A DNA stretch of 64,000 nt from Phaseolus vulgaris (Eukaryota > Streptophyta > Magnoliopsida > Fabales > Fabaceae). Where the stretch lies: NCBI RefSeq assembly GCF_000499845.2, contig NC_023758.2, forward strand, positions 43,073,524 to 43,137,523. The letters run 5' to 3'. A program made the translations under genes and the position numbers. Below the pieces are notes generated by a model that did not search any database, was not told the origin of the DNA, and was given only the letters and a program-made list of their open reading frames with translations. Positions 49,901 through 61,045 of the stretch are shown here, piece after piece (the stretch's first letter is position 1; each line of letters opens with the position of its first letter).

Positions 49901-50632
49901 TATTAAGTTTATGATTGAAACACACTACTGATTGCAGAATGAATTTGTGCATGGATGGGGTCTTGATTTTTCTTTTAGAAAATGCGTTGAGGTGAGTCTA
50001 TTACCTGATTACTTCACTCTCTATAAAAATGATATCAATGGTAAACTGATACTTCTTATGTTATAGCCTGCCCATGAGAAAATTGGAGTTGTTGATGCTC
50101 AGTGGATTGTTCACCAAGGTATTCCCTCACTAGGAAATCAGGTAATTATTTTTCCATGATTATTCCTATCATATTTAATGTTATTATTCACTCAAATGTA
50201 GCTATATATTACTTATTTGCTTTCCTTTGTGCTTGTCAGGGAGAAGCACAAACTACTGGGAAACCTGCATGGCGAGCTGTATGTTATGCACCTTTCAATG
50301 AGTAACATTGTTATTGGTTAAAATTTATCAAAGTCTACAAACTTCTGCTAATAATAACAAATAATGTCTAATGTTACTAAGATTTCTCTGCATATAAACT
50401 GGTTTTAGAATTGTTACCTAAGCTGAGGAAGAAGCAGTTTTGTACTGTTATGTTGGGTGTTTAATGGAGTTTGATTCTGAAATATGTGGTTGATTTCATT
50501 TGGTATTGGTGGCAGGTGAAGGAGAGGTGTGGCATGGAGTGGAGGATGTTCCAGGGTAGATTGACTAACGCAGAAAAGGGATATTACAAGTCCAAGGGAA
50601 TTGATTTTTCTACTTTGCTCCTTCATAATTAG
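46975..50632 (+). CDS. DUF707 family protein, copy 2 (tandem paralogue)
   Basis: Fourteen exons (46975-46991, 47110-47221, 47344-47445, 48047-48151, 48712-48795, 48873-48988, 49085-49186, 49278-49400, 49499-49552, 49655-49721, 49938-49991, 50067-50141, 50240-50278, 50516-50632) give 388 aa. Every intron position and phase matches copy 1, showing tandem duplication. The anchor (SMRHVLILFVGGFLGLIIGL) and the core motifs are kept: IWVPTNPRGAERLAPGI, FHYDGRTTEWDEFEWSK, MWDEDLGVENF and HGWGLDFSFRKC. Differences concentrate in the stem exon (34 against 47 codons), exon 8 (three extra codons), exon 9 (one fewer) and the C-terminus. The start was chosen because the ATG at 46954, upstream, runs into a stop before the donor, whereas 46975 joins in frame through a 17-nt exon. 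Activity is unknown, as for copy 1. Confidence 0.9.
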
Positions 50633-52388
50633 GGTCTCTTTGTTTACCATATCATTGTTTTCATATCTTATTGTTTAATTTGTAAGGAAATGTTTGGATC
50701 AAATTTATCCAATGAACAGGGAAAAATTAAGGAAATCATAGAATAAAGATTTTTTACACCATGAACCAATCATAAACTGTGCAAAAATCTTAGCATTATA
50801 ATACTACAGCGAATTTAATTTATGATCAAATCAACTACGTGCAAAGACAAACAAAACTAATCATTGCATAATTAGAAATTATTAACCTTTATAATGTTTA
50901 CTTGAATAATCTCTTATCTCTTAACTCATTTTTTAGTAAAAAGGAAATCTCTCGTCCATTTTCTCAAATTAACTAATTAAGCAGTGAAAAAATTAACTTA
51001 TCATAAGTAATTAATGCACAAATCTTATTAGGGACTATATGTGAATTACAAGTTTTAATCTTTATCTCTGATATCTAAGTATTCATATATGCATTTGTCA
51101 CCGGTGCTTCACAGAGTCAACAAAAAAAGAATTAAAACATTGGTAAAACTGAAATCTTTTAAACATAATAAGCAAATAACATTAAAATATAATCATTCCA
51201 CGTAATTATACATAGATGCAATGTTCTAATTATTAAAATTGATTATATAAAGTGTAAGACCATATATAATTTGATTGCACCCAAACCAGATTTTGTTTTA
51301 TGTATTACACACTGCAGGGAGATGGTGTGAAGAAAGTTTCCAGGTGTTGGTTTTCTTATATTTAACATTTTTTGAAGGATGAAGAGGGATTATCAAATAT
51401 GAAAATGAGTAGCCAATTGTTTTTTTAGTTCAGATTTGATGTAGTTGCTCTGCTCATCTATTCACATGTTTCTCTACTGTTTGATTTCTGTGCTCAAAAA
51501 TGTGATCAGCCATGAATGAAGATAATAACAAAATAGAAGTTAATGTTTATAGACTTACCCTTCTACAAAGTAAGGTTACCAAGGCTTTTATGTAAGCCAC
51601 ATAAGAAAAAGGATCAATGAGTTAGAAAAAACATAATATAGGCCCCTCTTTCTCCTTGATTACCAATGCCAAGAAAGCACTTTCATCGACAAACCACATG
51701 AGAATTTCTTAATTTTTCTCCTACCAGTAAGTTGTGTAAACTGAATAAACAACAAGAGGGAGATAACAGAAGTCGAATCAATGAAAAAATTAACCAAGAT
51801 AAGAGAAAAGATTAAGAGTAAACATGTGATTAGAGTTTTCTTGGACAGAACTGCAAAAGGGACATATTTTGTTGAAACATACCAAACTCAATAAACTGAC
51901 ACATTCTTTGCATTATTCTACACATATAATACAGACTGCAATTGGAGAAAATCTGTAGCCACAACCCATTATAACTCCAAGAAAGTTTGTATTAACTCTG
52001 CAGGGGCTATGAGTATGTCTTGTAATCTGCAACCTTTTAATAATTGTTTTTTGACAGTAAAAAAAACTCCAAGAAAAGTGAAAAGAAAAGACCTTGATGC
52101 ATTCATTTAGGAAGTAAAGACAGAAAGAAAGAAAGAAAGAAAGAAAAAGGTCCCTGAGTACTTCAGTTGTAGATTATTTATGATATGAGAAGTGGATAGT
52201 GAATTTGATACCATCTTAAAAGGGAGGTAAAAATTTTGAGGGATGAATTATTGGTAAAACTTTATATAAAAGTCTCACCCCAAAATCTTTGAACCATTTT
52301 AAGGGTCACCAAATTAATCATACAGCAATTGACATGAAGCCCCTGGATATATATATAGGTATATCATATGAATATACACAACAGAAGT
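50633..52388. other. Intergenic spacer between convergent genes
   Basis: This spacer lies between the 3' ends of DUF707 copy 2 and the minus-strand small gene. It is moderately AT-rich, with a GAAA microsatellite at 52123-52147. I see no gene or mobile element. Confidence 0.6.
52123..52147. repeat. GAAA microsatellite
   Basis: About six tandem GAAA units lie within a purine-rich stretch. Confidence 0.9.
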
Positions 52389-52697
52389 TCAGGCACCCCT
52401 TGTTGACATGAGCCTAGCCATTTCCATCCTTTTGTGCTCATACAGAATAAAAGCCTCAGCTTCTTGATCCACGCTTTTATAAGCCTTGTGATTGTGGTTA
52501 AACCCAGTACTTTCATAACTTTTCTGAAAGTTATTGGCTTCTGCTTCAGCTACACTGTCTTCAGAGTTGGTTCTGAATGTCACATGACCCTTGCGATGCC
52601 TAGGATGTGTAACCTCTGCTGGAGGGTCGTACACTGGATACTCCTCAGAGGGGCATCGCCACCCATAATTGTTCCAATTGTAGTTTTGGTATGCCAT
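52389..52697 (-). CDS. Small uncharacterised plant protein (102 aa)
   Basis: A single exon on the minus strand encodes a polar protein beginning MAYQNYNWNNYGWRCPSEEY. The N-terminal third is rich in Tyr, Asn, Trp and Pro. A basic HPRHRKGHVTF segment follows (about 32-42), then an acidic/Asn part, and the C-terminus forms a likely helix with VDQEAEAFILYEHKRMEMAR. There is no signal peptide or membrane segment. The frame also opens 17 codons earlier, but a TATA box at 52761-52768 would put the transcription start downstream of that ATG, so I prefer the start at 52697. I do not recognise the family; the last helix is only loosely like the short C-terminal motif of plant DUF761 proteins. Composition and the promoter arrangement favour a real gene. 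Confidence 0.6.
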   Translation of the reverse strand: MAYQNYNWNNYGWRCPSEEYPVYDPPAEVTHPRHRKGHVTFRTNSEDSVAEAEANNFQKSYESTGFNHNHKAYKSVDQEAEAFILYEHKRMEMARLMSTRGA

Positions 52698-52760
52698 TTT
52701 CTTTCTAATAAGAGGGAAATGTGTAGAAATGGTTGGTTTGTTCATCATAAGTCCAGCTAC

Positions 52761-52768
52761 TATATATA
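52761..52768 (-). promoter_or_regulatory. TATA box of the small minus-strand gene
   Basis: TATATATA (flanked as ACTATATATAGT) lies 64 bases upstream of the chosen ATG. A start about 30 bases downstream would fall near 52735, inside the open frame but after the upstream ATG pair at 52748, which decides the start call. Confidence 0.55.
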
Positions 52769-52769
52769 G

Positions 52770-54800
52770 TTTTGTTCTTATTCCATGACGATGATGATGA
52801 TTAGACTGAATCTAATTCCTCTTCTCTCACCCTTTAAAGGGCTGCATGCAATGATAATGTTCGGAGATATTTGAATGGAGCATCCAATTCGGTACTTTTG
52901 ATGGATCAAAGAATATTCCAGTGCCATCAACTTTAATTTGTTCGAAGATAGCACAACTCAAATAAAATTTGATTATTCTCACGAAGTTGTTCAAAAAAAC
53001 ATCTAACTTTCTTGTTCAATCTTAACTTATATTTCAGTGCCATGGAAAATACTTCATAATCTGATGTCTAAAAGTACATGATCTGTTAACACCATACTAG
53101 TTTTTTTTATACTCATCAACTGTTTTGAATCTCTCTTTATTCTTTTTTATTTAAGATTCAAATAATCAAATGTTTGATAAATTAGTAAGTTTTTCATAAA
53201 TGATCCTGTAGATAACAAAACCCAAGTCATCACTGTGACATAAGAAATTGATTACATGCAATTTTGTTTTCAAGTCATGTATCCATCATAAAAGATAGTG
53301 AAGAAAAAGGTTAAATTTGATTCCTAATTTGTGGAGGAAATTATGAGATACCAATATTCCTTCTTTCTGATAGAATGCAGTTATTAGGTTGGACCCGTAA
53401 GACAATTACAAGGGGTGAACAATGTGCTAGATTCATTTTATTCTTACTTATTTTTTTACCTTAAGTTTGGCATGTTTACTTTGGTTTCAACCACCATAGA
53501 AAATAATTAGAGATCCAATTTTAAGTGTGACGTTAGTTTATATTGTGTTGCTATGTATAAGTAAATTGGAAAATACTTTCAAAAACCACTTTGTTATGTT
53601 TTAGTTTATGCTTTTACCTTTCTTTTAATAAAAAGTTATATGTGAATTCCATGGAAAACTAATACTATCAATTCTTACAACAAATCCATAGTCTAATCAT
53701 ATATATATTATTAAATAAATAAATAAAAATAATTAACTCTTATGTTATGAATTAAAAAAATACCCAACATAAAGAGTAAACCTTTCGCTCTTCCTATTCT
53801 CTAATTAATTTAGTGATTATTAAAATTCATGATTTAAAGTAATTATTCGTTAGAAATGTAAAAGATGATGCTTATATTTAAAATATATTTATTATAAATT
53901 TAATTATTCAAAAATAAATATACTTTATAAACTGAAAACACTAATAAATGAGTAGCAACGTGACATGCGCTGTCAAACAAGAATGGGACCTTTATCTTAA
54001 TTGACTTCCTAATTATCTCCTTAAAGTTCGTCTCTTTGTAGATAAAATATATTACAGAACAATGTTTCTTTTTATAGGATTAAATTTGTAATAAATAAAT
54101 ACTCTTAGATATATAAGTTATATCATGAAAATATTTTATCAATATTTTTAACCATATATTATATTTTAAATTTTCTCCCCTCTTCTATTTAACTTTTTTA
54201 ATCAAATAAATTGAAAGTAATATATAAAAATAAAAACTCTCCCAACGTTCACTTCTCTTGAATCAAAAATACTGAAAATGATACAAAATAAAATTGTAAT
54301 TGTAGAAAAAGAAGAGAGAAGAAACCAATACGTTAGGCTATATACATTAAAGAGCACAGACAAAATCTTCCCAATATGAAATTTGTAGATACATAGGAAA
54401 GGCTGAACAAAAGCCCGTTTGGATATTCAATTTCAACAAGAGCATTTCATTGATGATAATAAACACATAATCCTTATTCTGAAATGGTTAAAATCAATCT
54501 ATTAGAAAACTTTAGAAGCCATTGATGATAAACACATTAGCGTTTATTGTGAAATTGTTATGATAGAAAAACAGTCAGATATCACTTCTTTGAGCAAAAT
54601 AAATTTCAGGAGATTTCGAATAGGAAAATAACATTATAATGAAGAAAAAGAAATTGATGGAATAAACCAGACTATATATTTATATAACGCAAAGAACAGA
54701 GTCAGCATTGTCATGAATCATGATATAGTAGACCAACCAATCGGATTAGATATTTAGCATAAACAAAGAATAATACGAAAATAATTGGTCTGCAAAACAA
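52770..54800. other. AT-rich spacer
   Basis: No gene is visible. A CATTGATGAT-AAACACAT segment occurs twice (54448-54490 and 54520-54560), followed each time by a TTATT-TGAAAT-GTTA motif. This is an imperfect direct repeat near the 3' end of the GT17 gene. The 3' untranslated region of that gene extends into the right part of this spacer or the 370 bases after it. Confidence 0.5.
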
Positions 54801-55170
54801 AACTTCCCAAACAGGAAAAAGTGGGGGATTTTAGACTACTCTCGTGTATTGGGGATCAATCACGTTAATGATAAACACGGTTGAAGACAAGCCTGTTCTC
54901 AAACAGAACTTTCAGTCGATCATAGGTAGAAATGCTGCTGCTCCCCTCCAATGAAATCCAGGTCTAATTATATACAGAACTCCCTCTAGATCAAAGAATT
55001 TATCTGAAATGAATGAATCCCCAAAGAATATCTCACTGGACAAAGATACAGCTGTATGAGTGACACCGACACACAATCATCACAACCACAGTTAAAAACT
55101 CAGAGAGTCATTTGAGCTGTACAAGCTACAAGCTCAGAAACAAGCCAGTATCAGAAATGACTTTCCAAGA

Positions 55171-57104
55171 TCATCTTTCTCTTTGGCAATTCCCAGGCAA
55201 AAGAAATTTATACTTCTCAGCATTTTCCAGAAGAAAAGCGGGAAGATGAACTGCAGAATAGGAATGGGGTATTGGTCCCATTTTGCCAATGATATCCTTG
55301 AAAGTGTACTCCTCCGGCAGCATATCAAACAGATCAGCACCTTTGCATATTACCTTCTGAATTCTGTCAGGATTTAAATAGTGAGAGAACCTGACTCTAT
55401 CATAGTGGCTGTAGGCTTTCATCTTAAAAATGAAATCGCTGATCCGACGGAAGCAAAAGCTACAATGCCAACCAGCATCAGCCAGCATGTCCTCAGATTG
55501 GCGATAGTGTGCATACCTTGTCTTCCCAGTCTGATACCTGTGAATTGAAGCCCTCCAGCTCTTATCATCCACGCGAAATTCAAATGAATAGAGATAGTTT
55601 TTCAGCTGCAGATGAAGGATTGAGGGTACTTCATCACACCACCTCAGGAGATTAATAGTGTGAGCGCTTGGTATCTCATCCACATCAGACATAATCAACA
55701 AGTCATCATCAGTAATACCAGCTATCTTGAGGAGCTGGTCCAATGCTACACGCTGATATGCCTCCTCAACAAATGGGTTTTCTCCCTTCTTAAATCTCCC
55801 ACCAATGGTACCATAAGTTAATCGTGGCTCGATAAATTTGAATTGCTCTCTGTTGCTTTGGAAAACCAGAGGCTTGGGTAATCCGGTAAACGTAGAATTT
55901 GACTCAAGGAGAACAAAGTCAGTTATGTAAGGGTACAGTTCTCTCCAACGCAAGGTTAGTATTTCCACCTCATTACTAAACAATACAGCATCATAAACAC
56001 GTCTAGGATATTCCCGGACTCCCCAGCCATGAAGTCTGCAGAGATTCTCCATGGTGACATTTTCGTTGTAGTAATGAGGGATGATATTGAAAGGCTTCGG
56101 TGCTTTTTCCCATAGAGGCCTCAGAAAGTAGGAGATCTTTTGCCCATGTATATAGAATCCAAAGATGCACATTGGGACAACTGCAAACATGAACATATAG
56201 GTTTTAACGTCCAAACCACGCAGAACGCAGCGAATCCTTGCCATGCTTGAAACTTGACTTGATTCCTGCATAATTAAGAAACAAACATATAAGAAAACAG
56301 TAAAAAAAAACCCTTCGAGAATGAACAATCAAGAAATAAACATGTAATGCAGAATCATACAATCTTATAGAAATCCAATTGCTGCTTTCTATTGGTGCAA
56401 AATTTCAAGCACCATACAACTTTAATCCCTAATCATAAAGCCAGAGCTAAATCATCTATAGATAAGAAACATGCCCCAGAAAATCCCAAATGCAAACGGT
56501 GTATGCGAGAAACCTTGCACCCGTCCAAATCCAATTATGGCTAGAACAGAAACGAAAACCCCTTCCCCTCCCAAGTGAAAAATCTTCCAAAAATAGGAAG
56601 AAAAAGAAGAAGAGGGAAATTATGTCTTCCTTTGCGTTCACTTACAATCCCAAAAAATAGTTTCGCAGGATTGCTAAAATTAGACGAAAAGAAAAAAAAA
56701 ACAACCGCAAAAAACATCCGAAACGCAGGTTTATCGGATACCTAAATTCAGATCACGAAAATCTCTCACGCACACCAAATTCATTTTAAGAAAAGCAAAA
56801 AAACAACAGAAAAAGAGCAAATCTAGGAGAAAATTTCCCTGACAATCCACACAGATATAGATCACACAACAATCCACATCAACAGTGAAAAAGCATTGAA
56901 TTTGAGTTTTCTAATATGCGAATGAAAGTCACAACAGCAATAAGATAAACTTTTATCCACACCACAAACGGAAAAAAACAACGTTTAATTTAATAAAAAA
57001 AAAAAAAACTTTCCAGAACATACCTGACCACAAACATTGCTGCACAGATCATCGCTCTTCTTAGAGGAGTAATTCCCTCCGGCCTCGCCCATCATCCACC
57101 ACAT
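55171..57104 (-). CDS. GT17-family beta-1,4-N-acetylglucosaminyltransferase-like protein
   Basis: Two minus-strand exons (57104-57024 and 56265-55171) separated by a 758-bp GT-AG intron encode 391 aa. The family is named after animal GnT-III, which adds bisecting GlcNAc to N-glycans in the Golgi; plant members are widespread but their acceptor is not settled. A short cytosolic N-terminus ending [11 protein letters not shown] is followed by a membrane anchor at about residues 49-66 ([16 protein letters not shown]). The GT17 domain follows with [36 protein letters not shown], an acidic [10 protein letters not shown] motif likely to bind metal and sugar nucleotide, and [14 protein letters not shown]. 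The ATG at 57104 is the first in frame after a TATA box at about 57230. An intron-retaining frame opening at 56328 lacks the conserved N-terminus. Confidence 0.92.
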
Positions 57105-57227
57105 TTCGGCGTGCAAGGAACGAACGAATGAAAAGAAAAGAGAAGCAGATGGAGCGTTTGAAACCTTAGCGTAAAAGCAAAGAAGCGCGTGCGAAGGGGT
57201 GTTTGGACAGAGGAAGGAAAATCCGAG

Positions 57228-57234
57228 GTTTATA
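57228..57234 (-). promoter_or_regulatory. Putative TATA box of the GT17 gene
   Basis: Read on the minus strand, CTATAAAC lies about 125 bases before the GT17 start codon, leaving room for a leader of about 95-100 nt. The surrounding sequence changes from AT-rich to mixed composition here. Confidence 0.5.
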
Positions 57235-57239
57235 GTTTT

Positions 57240-59090
57240 GATGTTGGGAGGAAGACAGTTAAGGACGGAAGAAACAAGGAGGTAATGGCCTCTCTGTATG
57301 TATCTAAGTATGTTTTGGGAATGGGTGGTAGTTGTCGTCTCCACACAGCTATGCCAGCTCTCGAACGGAACTGATAAAAAAAGTTCCGTTACCTGATTGA
57401 TTGAGATTCCTCTTTCTCTATGCTATTCTCAATTTCTTGTTTATATTCTCTATGCATCTCAATATTTATTTATTTATAACATAAAGTCTTCACCCATACT
57501 ATACTTTTACTCGGTCTCCCACTCACTACTCTTCTCCACGCGTTCTCCTTATACCTTTTATTTCTTCTTTTAAATCTTATTTATCTCAAATATTTCAAAT
57601 CATATATTTTCAGTTACGATACAATAATATCATTTTTTTAATATATGATAGGAGGGATTTCTTATTATAATCAATTTTTATATTTTTTGTTACTCAAAAT
57701 AAGTGCACTACACGTGGCAGCCAGCGTATATGTTTCCGGTTTTCCTTTATTATATTCAATCCAATATCTTCGTTACACAGTAAGTGGCAGAAATATTTAT
57801 TTTCCATTAATATATCTTTTTCAAATCAAAATTATCCAATTTATTTTTAATATTCAGAAATCAACTCCGGGGGATACCATTTATCTTCTTCTATTTCACC
57901 ACCTGCCCGTCCAAATTTCGCTATTAGAAGTTAAATGAACTTAAATCATACATACTTAATAATAATTTTGGCATAAAATTTAAAATTTTATTGGAAATTA
58001 TTATATAGTAAATTATAAGGTTGGAAAATGTTGATTTGAATCATTTTTTATATATTAACAATTGATATTAGTAATCTAAATATGTGTTAGTAAAAAATTG
58101 AATTAAATTTAGTTATCCGTTTTATTATTAATATAAAAATGTGATAATTTATTTACGTTAATGACTTAAAATTTTTTGTGAAGTTTATAAAGAAGATAAA
58201 TTATTGATTTTTTTTAATAAATTAAATATTTGGCACTTAACTATGTAATAATAAGAAAAAAAATTATATAACTTTGTTTCAAATTTTGATCGTTATTTTT
58301 GTTTTTTCTTGATTTTGTATTATTCTGAGAAATTTTCATAGTATCTCATTTCTTTAAATAATGTCTCATAAAATCTTAAATACTTTTTTAATTTATAAAT
58401 AAAATCAATGTAGATGTTAAAATCGTGGTATGGGTGGATGTATCCATGCCATGTCCCAAACCAATAAATATTGTTTCAACTTCCTCACTCTAACTTTTCT
58501 CTCACTTTTATTTCAATATCAATTATAATATAAGATTTAATACTTTCAAAAGAATTCAGCAATAACTAGATTATAAAATAAATGTTTGTTATTGTGTATA
58601 ATACACATCTAAAAATATTACTGTTTAATTTAAAGAATTAATTAAAAAATCTAAACAGTTTTAATACCGTGGTTAATTTCGCCTAAACTTTATTAAAAGT
58701 TACATGAGACCTCGTTAAACATGAAATGAAACGTATAAATTACTTTGCGTAATTTTTCATAAAATTAGCCAATAATAAAATGCATAATATATTCAGAAGT
58801 GTAAGGAGCGAGTCACATTTGTCTCGTTGGTACACTTGTGAGAAGACGTCGTCGTTTTGAAGAGGAGGAGGTAATTGGAAGCGGCAAAGGAGGTGTTTGG
58901 CTAATGCGTGTGCTGGAACATCCAATCCAAAACTGGCACGACGCGATGATAAAGGGTTTTATTTAGGAGAATAAGTTAAACTAATTAATAAATTATTATT
59001 ATATAGGGTTTAATTTGGGGGTATAAGTTAACCTAATTGATTATTATTTATTTAAATAATGATAGAGTAATAGGGAAATTGACAAGTGCG
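57240..59090. other. GT17 upstream region and AT-rich spacer
   Basis: Mixed-composition DNA upstream of the GT17 gene passes into AT-rich DNA from about 57.6 kb. A small GC-richer island at about 58795-58950 carries a 61-codon minus-strand frame (58925-58740) that I cannot match to a protein family. No gene is called. Confidence 0.5.
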
Positions 59091-59112
59091 AGTAAGGGAA
59101 ACACGTTAGGAG

Positions 59113-59209
59113 TGGGCCACGTTTAGTAATGAGATGGAAACTGGTTGTGCCGTGGGCCCCCACCACGAGGTTGTCGCTTAGCGTGGCCCGCTTCGTTGTG
59201 ATGTGGGCC
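59113..59209. promoter_or_regulatory. Cluster of TGGGCC (site II/TCP-type) motifs without an assigned gene
   Basis: TGGGCC occurs at 59113-59118, 59153-59158 and 59204-59209, each preceded by G (GTGGGCC). A related GTGGCCCG lies at 59182-59189. Such clusters are typical of TCP-bound promoters of plant housekeeping genes. The island is GC-rich in a strongly AT-rich setting. No open reading frame with recognisable similarity starts within a few kb on either strand, so the target is unknown or lost. Confidence 0.35.
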
Positions 59210-59589
59210 TGCCCTTGAACCGCCAACCAAGTCACGCTTTAACCAACGTCTTCCTTTCACAAAAACCCAGATATTTTATTATTAATATTATTCTTTAGAT
59301 TATAATTACCAATGTGACTGAAAAAAATAAAGAAGAAGGAATCATTGCATGCTCTATTATTTTCTATCTTGACCCTACTAGACTAAATTGTTCTATACGA
59401 GATAATGATCCTATGTATAGGCTAAGGGATTACAAGGTTTCTTAATCTCATGTCACATTTTTTTTATCACATCAAGAATCTCATCCGTTATACTTATTTA
59501 TTAAATTATTATAAATAATATAAAATTTAATTAAAAATATTATAAATTGTAAAAGGATAAATAGTACATTCAATACAATAAATATTAAC

Positions 59590-61045
59590 ATATTCTTTTT
59601 AATATAATCATAAATAACTTTTTTCTAAGAAATAGTTAATTCTATGACAGAATATTCAAAATAATAATTTATTTTGAACAATTAAAAAATCGTGTGGATT
59701 AAATGGTTATATTTAAAAAGGAAGTGATTTTGTAAAAAAAAAAAGTTTGACATAATGAATCTTAATATTCTAAACGTAATAATATTTTTTTGCTTATTTT
59801 TTTTCCAATCAAGTTTCCTTATTTTAATTAAATAATACTAAAAAGTTAGTTTACATTCCTTTGCAATCGTAAATAACTTCTTTTAAAGAATTTACTGATT
59901 TATGATATATCTCATACTATTTTATCCATATATCAATATGGCAAATCTCATACTATTTATATCAATATACCAACAATAATATTTTATGATTGGATATACA
60001 TATTTATTATTTTTTTATAAAATTATATGAAATTTTATTGTAAGGAGGAAAGAAGGTCATCTTATCACTTATCTAATTTAAAATATATGAAAAAAAGAAA
60101 TATTTAATCACAAAATAACCTATTATTTTGACTTTTTTAAAACAAACGTGTATGTCTTATATAAAAAATATTAACGTTTGAAGAAAAAGTGATTCTTCTT
60201 ATAAGAAAAATTCTCATATTTTAAGCATGATAACATACTTTGTGTTCGTATTTTTATCTCCCCAACAATTAAATTTTATATAGAGAGAGAGAGTTTTATG
60301 AAATATTTTAAAAAACAGAAAGAAAGTTATGTTTTTTTTTAAAAAAAATTGTCATTTTTTGAAAAGTCTAATAAATACTACAGGGATCATTTTTAGAAAT
60401 TAAAAAATAATTTATATTCCTTTACCATAGTATTTTTTTTTAAGAAACAAATAAATTTATGAGAAATTTGTGATTACCTTTGGAAATTCTATTAGATATT
60501 TTACGATTTTTTTTAGAAATTAATTTATGTTCCTTTAAAATCAATAATATCTTTTTCAAAAGAAACAACGCATTTCATAACAAAATATTCAAAATAATCT
60601 CTTATTTTGAAAAATTGAATAAATTTCTTAATTTAAAAAAAATAAAAATCAAACCACCTTGTAGATTTTCTTAAAAATGATTGCGTTTGAAAATGAAATT
60701 ACTTTTCTACGAAAAATGTGCAACGAACTAATCTTAATATTGTAAACGTCAAAATATATTTTTGTTTTGTATTTTATCCTCCCAAAAACTAAATAATATT
60801 AAATAGTCTAGGTATTATTATTTAGAAATTAATTTATGTTAGTTTATAGTTGTAAAATATTTTTTTAAGAAGCAACTAAATTTATGATAAAATATTCATA
60901 TAACCTTTTATTCTAATGTTAAATGATTTAGGTATTCTTTTTTAGAAAATAATTTATGTTGCTTGACAGTTACAATTTTTTTTTTAAAGAAACCTGTAAT
61001 CTTACGATAAAATAAAATAAAACTCTTATTTTTAAAAATTAATAC
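59590..61045. repeat. Degenerate direct-repeat block
   Basis: A segment containing TTAGAAATTAATTTATGTT, then AAGAAACAA, then ATTTATGATAAAATATTCA recurs in altered form near 59600, 59840, 60390, 60510, 60825 and 60940. A neighbouring motif AATCTTAATATT-TAAACGT followed by AATATATTTTTTTG recurs near 59760 and 60730, suggesting a larger unit of about 970 bp. There is no coding capacity. Confidence 0.55.

Noticed and set aside
56266..56328. Upstream extension of GT17 exon 2 to an ATG at 56328
   Set aside because: The 21 extra codons lie in the intron, and the conserved N-terminus ([11 protein letters not shown]) is supplied by exon 1 through good GT-AG sites in the right phase.
59044..59235. 63-codon minus-strand frame over the TGGGCC cluster
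   Set aside because: It lies on the promoter-like motifs themselves and its translation has no recognisable family; the DNA motif explanation fits better.
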